In this document: positions 19,336 through 28,699 of the stretch, one piece after another
How positions within the stretch are numbered: position 1 is the stretch's first letter
Layout of the letters: the number at the start of each line of letters is the position of its first letter
Source: Phyllobacteriaceae bacterium
Lineage (GTDB): Bacteria > Pseudomonadota > Alphaproteobacteria > Rhizobiales > Rhizobiaceae
DNA length: 64,000 nt
Direction of reading: 5' to 3'
NCBI GenBank assembly: GCA_024742765.1
Contig: JANSXT010000015.1
Location: 62,001 to 126,000 of the forward strand
The notes under the pieces: model-generated
The model's input: the letters and a program-made list of their open reading frames with translations, nothing else
The model's database searches: none
What the model was told of the DNA's origin: nothing
Position numbers and translations under genes: made by a program

Positions 19336-20641
19336 CGGGCCCTCCCGGGTTCATGCGGATGGCGACCGAGCGCGCGTGAGCCGAAAGCCCCTCGGCCTCG
19401 GCGAGCTTGATCGCGGCCGGGCCGAGCGCCCGCAACTGGTCGGGGCCGAGCTTGAGCACCGATGTGCGCTTGACGAAATCGAGCACCGAAAGCCCCGAGG
19501 AAAAGCGCGCCGACCGCGCCGTCGGCAGCACATGGTTCGAGCCGCCCACATAGTCGCCAATCACTTCCGGAGTATGGCGGCCGATGAAGATCGCGCCCGC
19601 ATTGGTGACGCGGTTCGCCAGATCGTCGGCACCCTCGCAGGCCAGTTCCAGATGTTCGGCGGCAATCCGATCGATCAGCGAAAGCGTGTCGTCCGAATGG
19701 ATGTCGCCGACGGTGATGATGCCGCCGAAATCGCGCCAGCTCGCAGCCGCGGTCTCGCCGCGCGGCAGCACCGCCAGTTGCCGCTCGACCGCCGCCGCGA
19801 CGGCTTCGGCCAACGCCGCATCGTCGGTGATCAGGATCGATTGCGCGTTTGCGTCATGCTCGGCCTGGGCCAGAAGATCGGCGGCGATCCAGTCCGGATC
19901 GTTCTGCCCGTCGGCGACGACCAGCACCTCGGACGGTCCGGCGATCATGTCGATACCGACCGTACCGAAAACGGCCCGCTTGGCCGCGGCCACATAGGCG
20001 TTGCCGGGACCGACGATCTTGGCGACGGGCGCGATCGTCTCGGTGCCATGGGCGAGCGCGGCGACGGCCTGCGCCCCGCCGATACGGTAGATCTCGGTGA
20101 CGCCCGCCAGATCGGCGGCGGCCAGCACCAGCGGGTTGAGCACGCCGTCGGGCGACGGCACGACCATGACGATGCGCCCCACGCCGGCAACGACCGCCGG
20201 CACCGCGTTCATCAGAACCGAGGAGGGATAGGCCGCCGTGCCGCCGGGCACATAGAGCCCCACCGCCTCGATGGCCGTCCAGCGGCTGCCCAGCGTCACG
20301 CCCAGCGCGTCGGTATAGATGTCGTCCTTCGGCATCTGCCGTTCATGGTGCGAACGGATGCGGTCGCGCGCCAGGGTGAGCGCGGCCATCGTCTCCGCAT
20401 CGATGCCTGCTGTGGCCGCAGCCACCTCGTCCGCCCCGACCCGCATCGGCACCGCATCGAAATCGACCCGGTCGAACTCTGTGGTCAGCCGCTTGAGCGC
20501 TTCATCGCCGTTCTGGCGCAAATCGTCGATGATCGCCCGCACCGTCGCCTCGACATCGGCCGACACTTCCCGTTTCAGGCCCAGAAAGGCGCCGAAACGG
20601 GCGGGAAAGTCGCGGTCTGCGCTGTCAAGAAAATGCGGCAC
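19325..20641 (-). CDS. hisD: Histidinol dehydrogenase
   Basis: Zinc-dependent NAD+ enzyme oxidising L-histidinol to L-histidine, the last two steps of histidine biosynthesis. Family segments include [21 protein letters not shown] (split by reading), [25 protein letters not shown] and [18 protein letters not shown]. The frame is open to an ATG at 20698 inside DUF2948. I chose the GTG at 20641 because it has an AGGA ribosome-binding site 9 nt upstream, lies just after the DUF2948 stop, and gives 438 residues, close to the family norm. Confidence 0.95.
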   Translation of the reverse strand: MPHFLDSADRDFPARFGAFLGLKREVSADVEATVRAIIDDLRQNGDEALKRLTTEFDRVDFDAVPMRVGADEVAAATAGIDAETMAALTLARDRIRSHHERQMPKDDIYTDALGVTLGSRWTAIEAVGLYVPGGTAAYPSSVLMNAVPAVVAGVGRIVMVVPSPDGVLNPLVLAAADLAGVTEIYRIGGAQAVAALAHGTETIAPVAKIVGPGNAYVAAAKRAVFGTVGIDMIAGPSEVLVVADGQNDPDWIAADLLAQAEHDANAQSILITDDAALAEAVAAAVERQLAVLPRGETAAASWRDFGGIITVGDIHSDDTLSLIDRIAAEHLELACEGADDLANRVTNAGAIFIGRHTPEVIGDYVGGSNHVLPTARSARFSSGLSVLDFVKRTSVLKLGPDQLRALGPAAIKLAEAEGLSAHARSVAIRMNPGGPDGG

Positions 20642-20658
20642 GGCGAACGGTCCTGTTG

Positions 20659-21096
20659 TCAGCCGGCCGGATGGCGCGGCTTGAAACGGGTTTCCCACGC
20701 CGCGCCCAGATCGGCCATCTGCACTTCGATCACCTCGACATCGATCCGGATCGCCGCGTCGTCGGCGAAAACCAGTTCGATCGTGCCGCCCGGTTCCGCA
20801 TCGGAGTGAAAGCGGATCGCCAGAAGCGACAGCGCCTGGCTGTCATCGCCGCGCCTTATGCCGATTGTCCGGACCGCAGTGACGCGGGCAAACGAAAGCG
20901 CGGTCTTGCGCCGTTCGTGGGTGGCTGATCCACCCCCCTGTTCGGCGTCCCATGCGAACCGGTTGGCGACGATGGTCAAACGTCGGGCCGCCGGCGCATA
21001 ATCGATCTGGTCGGGCTTGGTGATCGCGTCCTGCATCTGCGCGGAGATCACCGTCAGATCGGACGCATCCAGCGCCATCAGTTTCAAGCCGTCCAT
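20659..21096 (-). CDS. DUF2948 family protein
   Basis: A 145-residue cytoplasmic protein of the DUF2948 family, which lies between murA and hisD throughout the Rhizobiales. The sequence shows LKLMALDASDLTVISAQMQDAI near the N terminus, a central RRKTALSFARVTAVRT, and ends with MADLGAAWET and a Pro/His-rich tail. No catalytic motif is apparent and the role is unknown. Confidence 0.88.
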   Translation of the reverse strand: MDGLKLMALDASDLTVISAQMQDAITKPDQIDYAPAARRLTIVANRFAWDAEQGGGSATHERRKTALSFARVTAVRTIGIRRGDDSQALSLLAIRFHSDAEPGGTIELVFADDAAIRIDVEVIEVQMADLGAAWETRFKPRHPAG

Positions 21097-21187
21097 CGGT
21101 CCGTCACGCGCTTTGGCAGGTCGGGGAAAGGGTCTGATCGACTGCTACGCCTTTCGCTTTCGCGGTGCAACAGGAGCGGCGACGCAA

Positions 21188-22477
21188 TCAGCCCGAAACG
21201 CGGGCGATTTCCGCGCCGCAAGCGCCCAGCTTTTCTTCAAGGCGCTCGAAACCGCGGTCCAGATGATAGACCCGGTTGACCTGGGTTTCGCCCTCGGCGA
21301 CGAGCCCGGCGATGACCAGCGACACCGAGGCGCGCAAATCGGTCGCCATCACCGGCGCACCCTTGAGAACCGGAACGCCTGTCACGGTCGCCGTCTGGCC
21401 GCTGAGCGCGATATCGGCGCCAAGCCGCGCCAGTTCCTGCACATGCATGAAGCGGTTTTCGAAGATCGTCTCGGTGATGTGCGAGACGCCGCTGGCCTTG
21501 GTCATCAGCCCCATGAACTGGGCCTGCAGATCGGTCGGAAAGCCCGGAAACGGCTTGGTCGTCACATCGGCCGCCGTCAGCCCGTTGCCGTTGCGATAGA
21601 CGCGAAGGCCGTCCTCCTGCGGCGTGATGTCGATGCCGGTCTCGCCCAGAACGTCGATTCCGGCCTGCCAGCTCGCGGCCTCGGCACCCTTGAGCAGAAC
21701 GTCGCCGCCGGTCATGCCGACGGCCATCGCATAGGTGCCGGTCTCGATCCGGTCGGAGATCACGCGATGGCGCGCGCCCGAAAGCGAGGTGACGCCCTCG
21801 ATCGTGATCGTGCGCGTGCCGGCGCCTTCGATCTTCGCGCCCATCGCGTTCAGGCATTCGGCAAGGCACACGACTTCGGGCTCGCAGGCCGCATTGTCGA
21901 TTACCGTCTGGCCCTTGGCGAGCGAAGCGGCCATCAGCGCCACATGGGTCGCGCCGACCGAGACCTTGGGGAAGGTATAGTGTGCGCCGGTCAGCCCGCC
22001 GCCGGCATTGGCGTGCACATAGCCGTTTTCGATCTCGATCTGCGCGCCCAGCGCCTCGAGTACCTCGATGAAGAGGTCCACCGGCCGCGTGCCGATGGCG
22101 CAGCCGCCCGGCAGCGACACGCGCGCCTCGCCCATCCGCGCCAGAAGCGGCCCGATCACCCAGAAGCTGGCCCGCATCTTGGAAACCAGCTCATAGGGCG
22201 CGGTGATGTCGACAATGTCGCGCGCGGTGAAATCGACCGTGCGGGCATAGCCCTGCCCCTCGGCGCGGCGCCGGCCCTTCACCGCATAATCGACGCCGTG
22301 ATTACTCAGAATGCGGATCAGCTGCTCGACATCGGCCAGATGCGGCACGTTTTCCAGCGTCAGCGTGTCGTCGGTCAGGAGCGAGGCGATCATCAGCGGC
22401 AGCGCCGCGTTCTTGGCGCCGGAGATCGGAATGGTGCCGTTCAGTTCATGGCCGCCGACGATGCGAATGCTGTCCAT
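21188..22477 (-). CDS. murA: UDP-N-acetylglucosamine 1-carboxyvinyltransferase MurA
   Basis: Cytoplasmic enzyme that transfers enolpyruvate from PEP to UDP-GlcNAc, the first committed step of peptidoglycan synthesis and the target of fosfomycin. The N terminus [24 protein letters not shown] with the conserved KN pair, and the active-site loop [12 protein letters not shown] with its Cys are present. Cysteine at the PEP-adduct position implies the usual fosfomycin-sensitive form. The start near 22477 gives 429 residues, the family norm; a longer open frame upstream is not conserved-looking. Heads the murA-DUF2948-hisD-UPF0262 group. Confidence 0.96.
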   Translation of the reverse strand: MDSIRIVGGHELNGTIPISGAKNAALPLMIASLLTDDTLTLENVPHLADVEQLIRILSNHGVDYAVKGRRRAEGQGYARTVDFTARDIVDITAPYELVSKMRASFWVIGPLLARMGEARVSLPGGCAIGTRPVDLFIEVLEALGAQIEIENGYVHANAGGGLTGAHYTFPKVSVGATHVALMAASLAKGQTVIDNAACEPEVVCLAECLNAMGAKIEGAGTRTITIEGVTSLSGARHRVISDRIETGTYAMAVGMTGGDVLLKGAEAASWQAGIDVLGETGIDITPQEDGLRVYRNGNGLTAADVTTKPFPGFPTDLQAQFMGLMTKASGVSHITETIFENRFMHVQELARLGADIALSGQTATVTGVPVLKGAPVMATDLRASVSLVIAGLVAEGETQVNRVYHLDRGFERLEEKLGACGAEIARVSG

Positions 22478-22769
22478 CTGGAAACGTGTCCCCTTGCTGC
22501 GTGCACCCCTGCGCCGCAACCCGCCGGTCCGCGGCATCGGCGCCGTCTAGACGATGATCGGGGCCGGTTCAAGGCAAGGCACCCCGCCGCCGGGCCGACG
22601 GCGCACGGGCGATTTGGCCCCTGTCGAGACCACCCGGTTTGCCAAACAGGGCTGAAGGGATGGTTAATGCATGGTTGATTGCAACGGCCGCATGCGATGC
22701 AACCGGCCATCCGAATGGCGCGGTCGTCGCGTCGCCGCGGCCATCCGGCATTGATCGGGCATCAGCCGC

Positions 22770-22952
22770 CTAGCTTTGCGCGCCGTCATCGGCGCGGGGC
22801 TTGGCGTCCTTGGCGGCGGCAATGCCCTCGTCGCGGCGATCGGCATCGCCGGCGCGCCGCGCCCGCGCCTGGACTTTCCGCTTTTGCAGATTGGCACGCA
22901 ATTCCGCCGCCAGCCTTTCCTGCCGCGCCTTGGCGCTCTCGTTCTTCGCCAT
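22770..22952 (-). CDS. Small basic coiled-coil protein, conserved in Rhizobiales
   Basis: A 60-residue, highly charged helical protein: MAKNESAKARQERLAAELR followed by NLQKRKVQARARR and an acidic/alanine tail. Similar tiny proteins of unknown role occur widely in alphaproteobacteria. Two in-frame ATG codons occur; the second (22952) has a GGAGG ribosome-binding site at a 9-nt spacing, the first only 3 nt. The 290 bp between it and murA holds no other gene that I can support. Confidence 0.65.
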   Translation of the reverse strand: MAKNESAKARQERLAAELRANLQKRKVQARARRAGDADRRDEGIAAAKDAKPRADDGAQS

Positions 22953-23211
22953 CGGCATTCACCTCCCCACTGGTGGCGCCGGCCACGCCGCCCGCCTCGG
23001 ACCGAACTACGATACGGATGCCGGCCTCGCCGTCACCAGCTCACGATCAGCGCCAGCGCCACACCCGACGACCCGCGCCACCCGGTCCATCGCGTGCTAC
23101 GGGAGGTGCGAACCGCGCCGCCGGTCAATATCGCGCAACGCCATCAATTGACGCCTTGATATGCGAAATGGGCTGTGGCACAAGCCGCCCGTCGCGGACA
23201 CCGCCGCCAAT

Positions 23212-23286
23212 GCTGCTATAGCTCAGGGGTAGAGCACTCCCTTGGTAAGGGAGAGGCCGTGAGTTCAAATCTCACTAGCAGCACCA
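23212..23286 (+). tRNA. tRNA-Thr (anticodon GGT)
   Basis: A 75-nt cloverleaf including an encoded CCA. Acceptor strands GCTGCTA/TAGCAGC pair fully, the D arm is GCTCAGGGGTAGAGC, the anticodon stem CTCCC/GGGAG encloses TTGGTAA with anticodon GGT, and the T arm is GTGAG-TTCAAAT-CTCAC. It reads Thr ACC codons (and ACU by wobble). A restriction-modification pair starts 207 bp downstream, so the tRNA may have served as an integration site, but I see no repeat of its 3' end further on. Confidence 0.97.
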
Positions 23287-23493
23287 TTTTCACATTAGAT
23301 AGGATAGCGTGTCTGCGTTGACGAGAGTCGCAATCGCTTCTCCAAATGACTGCTTGACCTTCGATTCAGCGGTTATATTCACTATTTGTTCTTGATCCCA
23401 CGCGATATTTGGTTACGAATTTGGGCCATAGGCTCAGCAGCGACGCTTCCATAGCTTTGGAGGGTGCTGTAATCAATCGCGTGGAGAGAACAG

Positions 23494-24504
23494 ATGGCCA
23501 AAAAGAATGTTGTGGAGCTGTTTGACGGTGACATCGAGCTAAGCGCAGCGGACAACACGCCGGAGGGGCTCAAGATACTGCGTGCGGCCAACGAGCGCTT
23601 TCGTCAAGTCCCGTGGCCCCGCCCGTTCCACCAGACAGAGCACCGGATATGGCAGGGCGATGCCCGCGACCTCTCTGCAATACGCAACGGCTCGGTGCAC
23701 CTCGTGGTCACGTCACCCCCCTACTGGACGCTCAAGGAGTATTCGGTGGGCGGCGGTGACCGGCAACTCGGAGCCATTGAAAATTATGAGGCGTTCCTTG
23801 ATGAGCTCGACAAAGTGTGGCTTGAATGCGCGCGCGTCCTAGCGCCCGGCGGACGCATCTGCTGCGTCGTCGGTGACGTGTGCGTTCCGCGCCGGAAGAT
23901 GGGCCGCCACCTTGTGATGCCCCTCCATGCGGATATTCAGGTGCGCTCGCGCTCACTAGGGCTGGACGTGCTGACGCCGATCCTCTGGCACAAGATCGCC
24001 AACGGCGTGACGGAGGCGAAGGGCAACGGCGCCGGCTTCTACGGCAAGCCTTACCAGCCTGGCGCGGTCGTCAAGAATGACGTTGAATACATCCTCTTCA
24101 TGCGTAAAGGCGGCGAATACCGCAGGCCGTCCGCCCTCCAGAAAGCTCTGTCCATGTTGACTAAGGAAGAGATGCAGGGGTGGTGGCGGTCAATCTGGAC
24201 CGATGTGCGCGGCGCGTCTACCCGCGCAGGCCATCCGGCACCCTATCCGCCAGCACTGGCCGAAAGACTGATCCGTATGTTCTCCTTCGCAGGTGATACC
24301 GTGTTGGACCCTTTCTTGGGCACTGGCAGCACTACGATCGCGGCAATCGCCTCGGGACGGAACTCACTCGGCGTCGAGGTAGACCCAGGTTACATTGAGA
24401 TCGCCAGTGAGAACGTCACGCGAGCAGCATCGCAGCAGCGGAATGTGGGGGCGGTAGAGGCCGTGCTCGGTAGCTCAGACGAGGAGCGCCGCAGGCGCGC
24501 GTAA
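23494..24504 (+). CDS. Beta-class DNA methyltransferase (probable N4-cytosine type)
   Basis: A 336-residue site-specific DNA methyltransferase. The catalytic motif TSPPYW lies near residues 73-78, before the SAM-binding motif DPFLGTGSTT (about 271-280). That order defines the beta class. SPPY rather than DPPY points to N4-cytosine methylation, though N6-adenine cannot be excluded. The target-recognition region is the middle third. A GGAGAG ribosome-binding site precedes the ATG. Base composition is lower in GC than the core genes. The next gene, 8 bp on, is the likely cognate nuclease, so this is probably the protective half of a type II system. Confidence 0.9.
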   Translation: MAKKNVVELFDGDIELSAADNTPEGLKILRAANERFRQVPWPRPFHQTEHRIWQGDARDLSAIRNGSVHLVVTSPPYWTLKEYSVGGGDRQLGAIENYEAFLDELDKVWLECARVLAPGGRICCVVGDVCVPRRKMGRHLVMPLHADIQVRSRSLGLDVLTPILWHKIANGVTEAKGNGAGFYGKPYQPGAVVKNDVEYILFMRKGGEYRRPSALQKALSMLTKEEMQGWWRSIWTDVRGASTRAGHPAPYPPALAERLIRMFSFAGDTVLDPFLGTGSTTIAAIASGRNSLGVEVDPGYIEIASENVTRAASQQRNVGAVEAVLGSSDEERRRRA

Positions 24505-24512
24505 GGTGATGT

Positions 24513-25220
24513 TTGGACTACCAGCTTCTTGATGCGTTCCGTGGACTGTTCGACGGCCACGCCTATCTGCACCGTCGGTCCAACCTGGGCGACCATGTGG
24601 CGATGCACATCTATGAAGATCTCCATGCACTGGGCCGCAGCCCTAGGCTGGTTCACCGGGTGAACACCGGCCTATCGGTCCTGAACACCAAGAACCAGCG
24701 CCACGGCATCAGAGCCCGCCGGGGCGACGGCAGCTTTGGCGAAATCGTCCCGAATGCGAAACCGATCAAGGACGAGGGTTTCACCGTCTGCCGGGGACCT
24801 ATCGCCACCATTGAGGTCGGCATTGAGGTCAAGATACTGATGAAAGCCATGATTAAGCAGATTGATCGGGTCGCGAGCGATCTGCGTGGTCAGGCAGAGC
24901 ACTTCCGGTCGCGAGGCGGCAATCCAATCTGCGTGGGCGTCGTCGGTATCAACAAGGCGGATCATTGCACGTCATACGAGGGCGAGCGCGCCTACCCGAC
25001 TGACGGCACAAAAAACAAGCACCCTGCCCAAGAAGCGGCGGACGCTGAGGCCCGGCTGATCCAGCATGCCGCCCCAGCCTTCGATGAATTCATCATCCTC
25101 CGGTTTCGGGCCACCAACGAGCCGCCCTTCCCCTTCGCGTGGGTGAATGGCCGCACGACCCAGATGGACTATGGCGCGGCTCTTGCCAGGATCAGTCAGG
25201 CATATGAGGCACGGGTGTAG
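24513..25220 (+). CDS. Probable type II restriction endonuclease
   Basis: A 235-residue protein starting at a TTG, preceded by AAGGTGA across the methyltransferase stop. It has no close family that I recognise. The segment IATIEVGIEVKIL (about residues 97-109) resembles the catalytic strands of PD-(D/E)xK nucleases (E-x-K preceded by a possible acidic residue), followed by a helix KAMIKQIDRVASDL as in that fold. Immediate linkage to a methyltransferase is the main reason for the call. Recognition sequence and activity are unknown; it could also be a non-nuclease accessory gene. Confidence 0.68.
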   Translation: MDYQLLDAFRGLFDGHAYLHRRSNLGDHVAMHIYEDLHALGRSPRLVHRVNTGLSVLNTKNQRHGIRARRGDGSFGEIVPNAKPIKDEGFTVCRGPIATIEVGIEVKILMKAMIKQIDRVASDLRGQAEHFRSRGGNPICVGVVGINKADHCTSYEGERAYPTDGTKNKHPAQEAADAEARLIQHAAPAFDEFIILRFRATNEPPFPFAWVNGRTTQMDYGAALARISQAYEARV

Positions 25221-25249
25221 GCCATCCGCACACAGGGGCGATATCTAAC

Positions 25250-25278
25250 GGAAACGGCCGCCGGTGGCGGCCGTTTCC
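25250..25278. terminator. Hairpin between convergent genes
   Basis: A perfect 13-bp stem, GGAAACGGCCGCC (25250-25262) with GGCGGCCGTTTCC (25266-25278) around a GGT loop, lies between the endonuclease gene and the convergent small secreted-protein gene. Strong stem, no long T run; a bidirectional terminator is the likeliest role. Confidence 0.7.
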
Positions 25279-25296
25279 GGCGCCCCATCGCCCCTC

Positions 25297-25578
25297 TTAT
25301 TCGTCGACGCAGTGGTAGGAATGGTTGGTCCGGGTGCCGTCGGGCAGTTCGTCATACATGACGAACACATTGCCGGCGCCGCCGCAGGCCTCGAACGCCC
25401 GGCCCGGCGTCGGATAGCCGTCCGCGGTCGACCCGCCTGCGCCCTTGGCGGCCAGTTGCATGCCACCGGCAGCGGCGATGCCGTGGCGCTTCATGCCCGC
25501 ATGGCCGGCGGTGGTGGCGGTGGTAGCGATCAGCGCGGCGGTGGCGGCGAGCGCGGCAAAATGGGCAAAACGGGTCAT
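25297..25578 (-). CDS. Small secreted protein of unknown function
   Basis: A 93-residue precursor with a clear Sec signal peptide (about residues 1-27, ending TTAGHA). The mature part of about 65 residues has two cysteines (65 and 90) that could form a disulfide, in FEACGGAG and NHSYHC. No family is recognised. Upstream, at 25654-25679, lies a 26-bp element almost identical to one in front of the secreted-protein gene at 61060-61644, which suggests a shared regulator. Confidence 0.7.
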   Translation of the reverse strand: MTRFAHFAALAATAALIATTATTAGHAGMKRHGIAAAGGMQLAAKGAGGSTADGYPTPGRAFEACGGAGNVFVMYDELPDGTRTNHSYHCVDE

Positions 25579-25653
25579 GGCGGGTTCCTCTGTCTGGATC
25601 GGCGCATCCGGTGCGCCGTCGATCCAAAGCTAGCGCCCCGCCGCAGGGCGCCC

Positions 25654-25679
25654 TGTGCACTTTGTCACACGGTGAAACC
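25654..25679 (-). promoter_or_regulatory. Shared upstream element, copy 1
   Basis: 22 of 26 positions are identical to 61693-61718. Read on the minus strand it contains GTTTCACCGTGTGAC and TGTGA-N6-GCACA, a CRP-like half-site arrangement. It lies 75 bp upstream of the small secreted-protein start. The binding protein is unknown. Confidence 0.5.
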
Positions 25680-25804
25680 TGCGGATACACTCTGGGAGCC
25701 ATCCGGTCTCATTGGGAAAACTGCCTTTCCAGCTCATGTTTTAAGAGACTGTCACATTGGCTTGCTAGCCGCCGCCTGTCTCCCACCCTTGAGAGGACCC
25801 ACCC

Positions 25805-26779
25805 ATGCGCACGCTTCTGTCCGCCCTTGCCATCACCACCATGCTCGCCGGCCCCGCCCTTGCCCGCTCGGGCAAGCTGGTGCTCTACACCTCGCAGCCC
25901 AATGAGGACGCCCAGGAAACGGTCGACGCCTTCACCGCCATGCACCCGGACGTCGAGGTCGAATGGATCCGCGACGGCACGACGAAGGTGATGGCCAAGC
26001 TGGCCGCCGAATTCGAGGCGGGCGCGCCGCAGCCGGACGTGCTTCTGATCGCCGACATGGTCACCATGGAAGGGCTGAAGGCCGAAGGCCGGCTGATGGC
26101 CCATGCGGATGCCGACATCTCTGCCTACGACCCGGCGATCATGGACGACGAGAAATTCTATTTCTCCACCAAGCTGATCACCACCGGCATCGTCTACAAC
26201 ACCGCCGCCGAGATGGTCCCGACCTCCTACAAGGACTTGCTCGACGAGGCGGCGAAAGACAAGATCGCCATGCCCTCGCCGCTCACCTCGGGCGCGGCGA
26301 CCATTCACATGGCCGCGCTGACCGCCAACCCCGATCTGGGCTGGGACTATTATGAGGGCCTGGCCGGCCAGGGCGCCAACCCGCAGGGCGGCAATGGCGG
26401 CACCTACCGGGCGATCGCCGGCGGCGAAAAGCTCTACGGTTTCGTAGTCGACTTCCTGCCGATCCGCGAAAAGGCCAATGGCGCGCCGGTCGAATTCGTC
26501 TTCCCCGAAGAGGGCGTTTCGGCAGTCACCGAGCCGGTCGCCATCCTCTCGACCGCGCAGAACCCGGAAGCCGCCAAGGCCTTCGTCGATTTCCTCCTGT
26601 CGCCCGAAGGCCAGCAGCTTGCCGCCGACCAGGGCTATCTGGCCGCCCATCCGGATATTGCGCCGCCGGAAGGCTTTCCGGCCCGCGACCAGATCAAGCT
26701 GATGGAATTCGATCCGGCCGCCGCCCTTGAAAACGATGCCGCAAACAAGGAACAGTTCGTCGACATTTTCGGCGGCTGA
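25805..26779 (+). CDS. ABC transporter substrate-binding protein (Fe3+/phosphonate type)
   Basis: A 324-residue periplasmic binding protein of the FbpA/PhnS-like type. A signal peptide (residues 1-20, ending GPALA) precedes GKLVLYTSQPNEDAQETVDAF, the usual N-terminal strand of ferric-ion and 2-aminoethylphosphonate binders. Further on are IADMVTMEGLKAEGRL, the hinge-like GIVYNTA, and VTEPVAIL. GAGAGGACCC upstream serves as ribosome-binding site. A two-domain permease starts 3 bp after its stop; the probable ATPase is on the opposite strand. Ligand could be ferric iron, an aminophosphonate or thiamine; the sequence does not decide. Confidence 0.88.
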   Translation: MRTLLSALAITTMLAGPALARSGKLVLYTSQPNEDAQETVDAFTAMHPDVEVEWIRDGTTKVMAKLAAEFEAGAPQPDVLLIADMVTMEGLKAEGRLMAHADADISAYDPAIMDDEKFYFSTKLITTGIVYNTAAEMVPTSYKDLLDEAAKDKIAMPSPLTSGAATIHMAALTANPDLGWDYYEGLAGQGANPQGGNGGTYRAIAGGEKLYGFVVDFLPIREKANGAPVEFVFPEEGVSAVTEPVAILSTAQNPEAAKAFVDFLLSPEGQQLAADQGYLAAHPDIAPPEGFPARDQIKLMEFDPAAALENDAANKEQFVDIFGG

Positions 26780-26782
26780 CCC

Positions 26783-28495
26783 TTGAACGAACGCATATTG
26801 CCAAGACCCGATGGCGAGGGGCTGACCCTCGCCATCGTCATTGTGATCGCCCTTGTCCTGTTCGTCATGCCGCTGGCGCTTCTGGCGCGCGCCGGGCTGA
26901 CGCTGGACGGCGCCGTCACGCTTCAGCCGATCCTTGACGCGCTCGACAGCCGTTCGGTGCCCCGCGCGCTTGTCAATTCGCTCGACAGCGCCTTCTTTTC
27001 CGGCCTGATCGCGCTGGCCCTCGGCACGATGATCGCGCTTGTCATCGGGCTGACGGACGTGCGCGCCAAGGGCATCTTCACCTTCCTTTTGCTGATCCCA
27101 ATGATGGTGCCGCCGCATGTGACCGCCATCGCATGGATCCAGGCGATGGGGCCGTCGAGCCCGCTCCTGCAGATGCTCGGCATCGCACCGGAACCCGGCT
27201 CCACCCACCCGCTCTATTCGCGGCAAGGCGTGATCGCGCTCCTGTCGATCCAGCACATGCCGCTGGTCTTTCTGGTCGTCCTCGCCGCGCTGCGCGCCCT
27301 GCCGCGCGAGATGATCGAGGCGGCACGGATCGCGGGCGCGAAGCCGCTTGCCGTCCTGCGCCGTGTAGTGCTGCCGCTGCTCGCGCCGATCCTGATCTCG
27401 GCCTTTGCGCTCGCCTTCGTCTCGGCGCTGGGCAATTTCGGCATCCCGGCGCTGCTCGGCATTCCGGCGCGCTACACCACGCTGCCGGTGCTGCTGTGGC
27501 AGCGGCTTGCCAGTTTCGGCCCCGATGTGCTGACCTCGGTCGCCGCCATCGCCGCGCTTCTGGCCGCCATCGCCATCGCCATCATCGCCCTCCAGATGAC
27601 GCTTCTGGCGCGCACCCGCAGCCCGCTGATCGGCCCGCCCCAGCCGCCGCTCGCAATCCGGCTCGGCGCAAGACGCCCGCTGGTCGAGGCGCTGCTGGGC
27701 CTTCTGATTGCCGCAACGCTCGTCCTGCCGGTGATCGCACTGACGACGACGGCGCTGATCCCCACCTATGGCGTGCCGTTCAACCTGACGACGATCACGT
27801 TCGAGAACTTCGCCGAGGTGCTGTTCCGCCAGCAGGTCACGCTCCGGGCCTTTGCCAATTCGACGCTTGTCGCCGGCCTTGCCGGGCTGACGCTCGCCGT
27901 GATCGCCATGGCCGTCGGCCATTTCCTCAATGCGCGGCAAAAGGGCTATCGGCGCGCCGGCACCGCGCTCGCAACCCTTGCCGAGACGACCTACGCCATT
28001 CCCGGCCTCGTCATCTCCATTGCCTTTATCCTTGCCTTCATCCGGCCGCTCCCGGTCATCGACGTGTCGATCTACAACACGCTGGTCATCATCGGACTGG
28101 CCTATATCTGCGCATTCCTGTCGATCGCGCTCAAGCCGGTGACGGCGGCCTGCGCGCAACTCGACCCGGCGCTCGACGAGGCGGCGCGGATTTCGGGCGC
28201 GCGCTTTTTGATGCGCATGCGCCGCATCTTCGCGCCGCTGATAGCACCGGCCGCCGCCTCCGGCGCGATCCTCGTCTTCCTGACCGCCTATAATGAGATC
28301 ACCGTCTCGGCGCTTTTATGGTCGACGGGCAACGAGACCATCGGCACGACCATCTACAATTACGAGGATGGCGGCTACACGACGCTGGCGGCGGCTATGT
28401 CGGCGGTCACGGTGGTCGCCACGGTGGCGCTGATGGTCGCCCTTGATCGCTTCGGCAAACGCCTGCCGCCGGGCGTGGTGCCGTGGCGGGTTTAG
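26783..28495 (+). CDS. ABC transporter permease, fused two-domain (FbpB type)
   Basis: A 570-residue inner-membrane protein with about 12 helices and two BPD_transp_1 domains in tandem, the architecture of ferric-iron and phosphonate importers. Each half has an EAA-type coupling loop: EMIEAARIAGAKPLAVLRRVVLP (about residues 174-196) and LDEAARISGARFLMRMRRIF near 468-487. A single chain thus forms the whole channel. The start is a TTG (LNERILP), 3 bp after the binding-protein stop, with only a weak ribosome-binding site, so translation may depend on coupling. Confidence 0.9.
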   Translation: MNERILPRPDGEGLTLAIVIVIALVLFVMPLALLARAGLTLDGAVTLQPILDALDSRSVPRALVNSLDSAFFSGLIALALGTMIALVIGLTDVRAKGIFTFLLLIPMMVPPHVTAIAWIQAMGPSSPLLQMLGIAPEPGSTHPLYSRQGVIALLSIQHMPLVFLVVLAALRALPREMIEAARIAGAKPLAVLRRVVLPLLAPILISAFALAFVSALGNFGIPALLGIPARYTTLPVLLWQRLASFGPDVLTSVAAIAALLAAIAIAIIALQMTLLARTRSPLIGPPQPPLAIRLGARRPLVEALLGLLIAATLVLPVIALTTTALIPTYGVPFNLTTITFENFAEVLFRQQVTLRAFANSTLVAGLAGLTLAVIAMAVGHFLNARQKGYRRAGTALATLAETTYAIPGLVISIAFILAFIRPLPVIDVSIYNTLVIIGLAYICAFLSIALKPVTAACAQLDPALDEAARISGARFLMRMRRIFAPLIAPAAASGAILVFLTAYNEITVSALLWSTGNETIGTTIYNYEDGGYTTLAAAMSAVTVVATVALMVALDRFGKRLPPGVVPWRV

Positions 28496-28545
28496 GCATT
28501 TTTGCTCCGTTTTTGACATGACCAGGAGCGGCAACAAGACCGCAT

Positions 28546-28624
28546 CGTCATCCCGGAACTTGATTCCGGGATCCACGGTTCAGGACAGGGCCGGTGGGTT
28601 CCGGGGTCAGGCCCCGGAATGACG
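28546..28624. repeat. Double-hairpin REP-like element
   Basis: CGTCAT at 28546 and ATGACG at 28619-28624 enclose two hairpins: CCCGGAA-cttga-TTCCGGG (28552-28570) and TTCCGGGG/CCCCGGAA (28599-28619). This CATCCCGGA...TCCGGGATC pattern resembles dispersed palindromic elements of Rhizobiales. It fills most of the 204-bp gap between the convergent permease and ATPase genes and may also end transcription from both sides. Confidence 0.7.
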
Positions 28625-28699
28625 CAGTGGCGATGATGCGGTCGCTGGAAAAACCGATGTGTGCATCGGCCCGGTATGAGATGACGACCGTCCTTATCC

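Noticed and set aside
23287-25300. Attachment-site repeat of the tRNA-Thr 3' end after the restriction-modification genes
   Set aside because: No copy of the GTTCAAATCTCAC...GCACCA segment was seen downstream to the 25.3 kb point, and no integrase gene is present.
25709-28159. 816-codon open frame on the minus strand
   Set aside because: It is antisense to the clear ABC binding protein and permease and has Arg/Asp/Gly-biased mirror composition.
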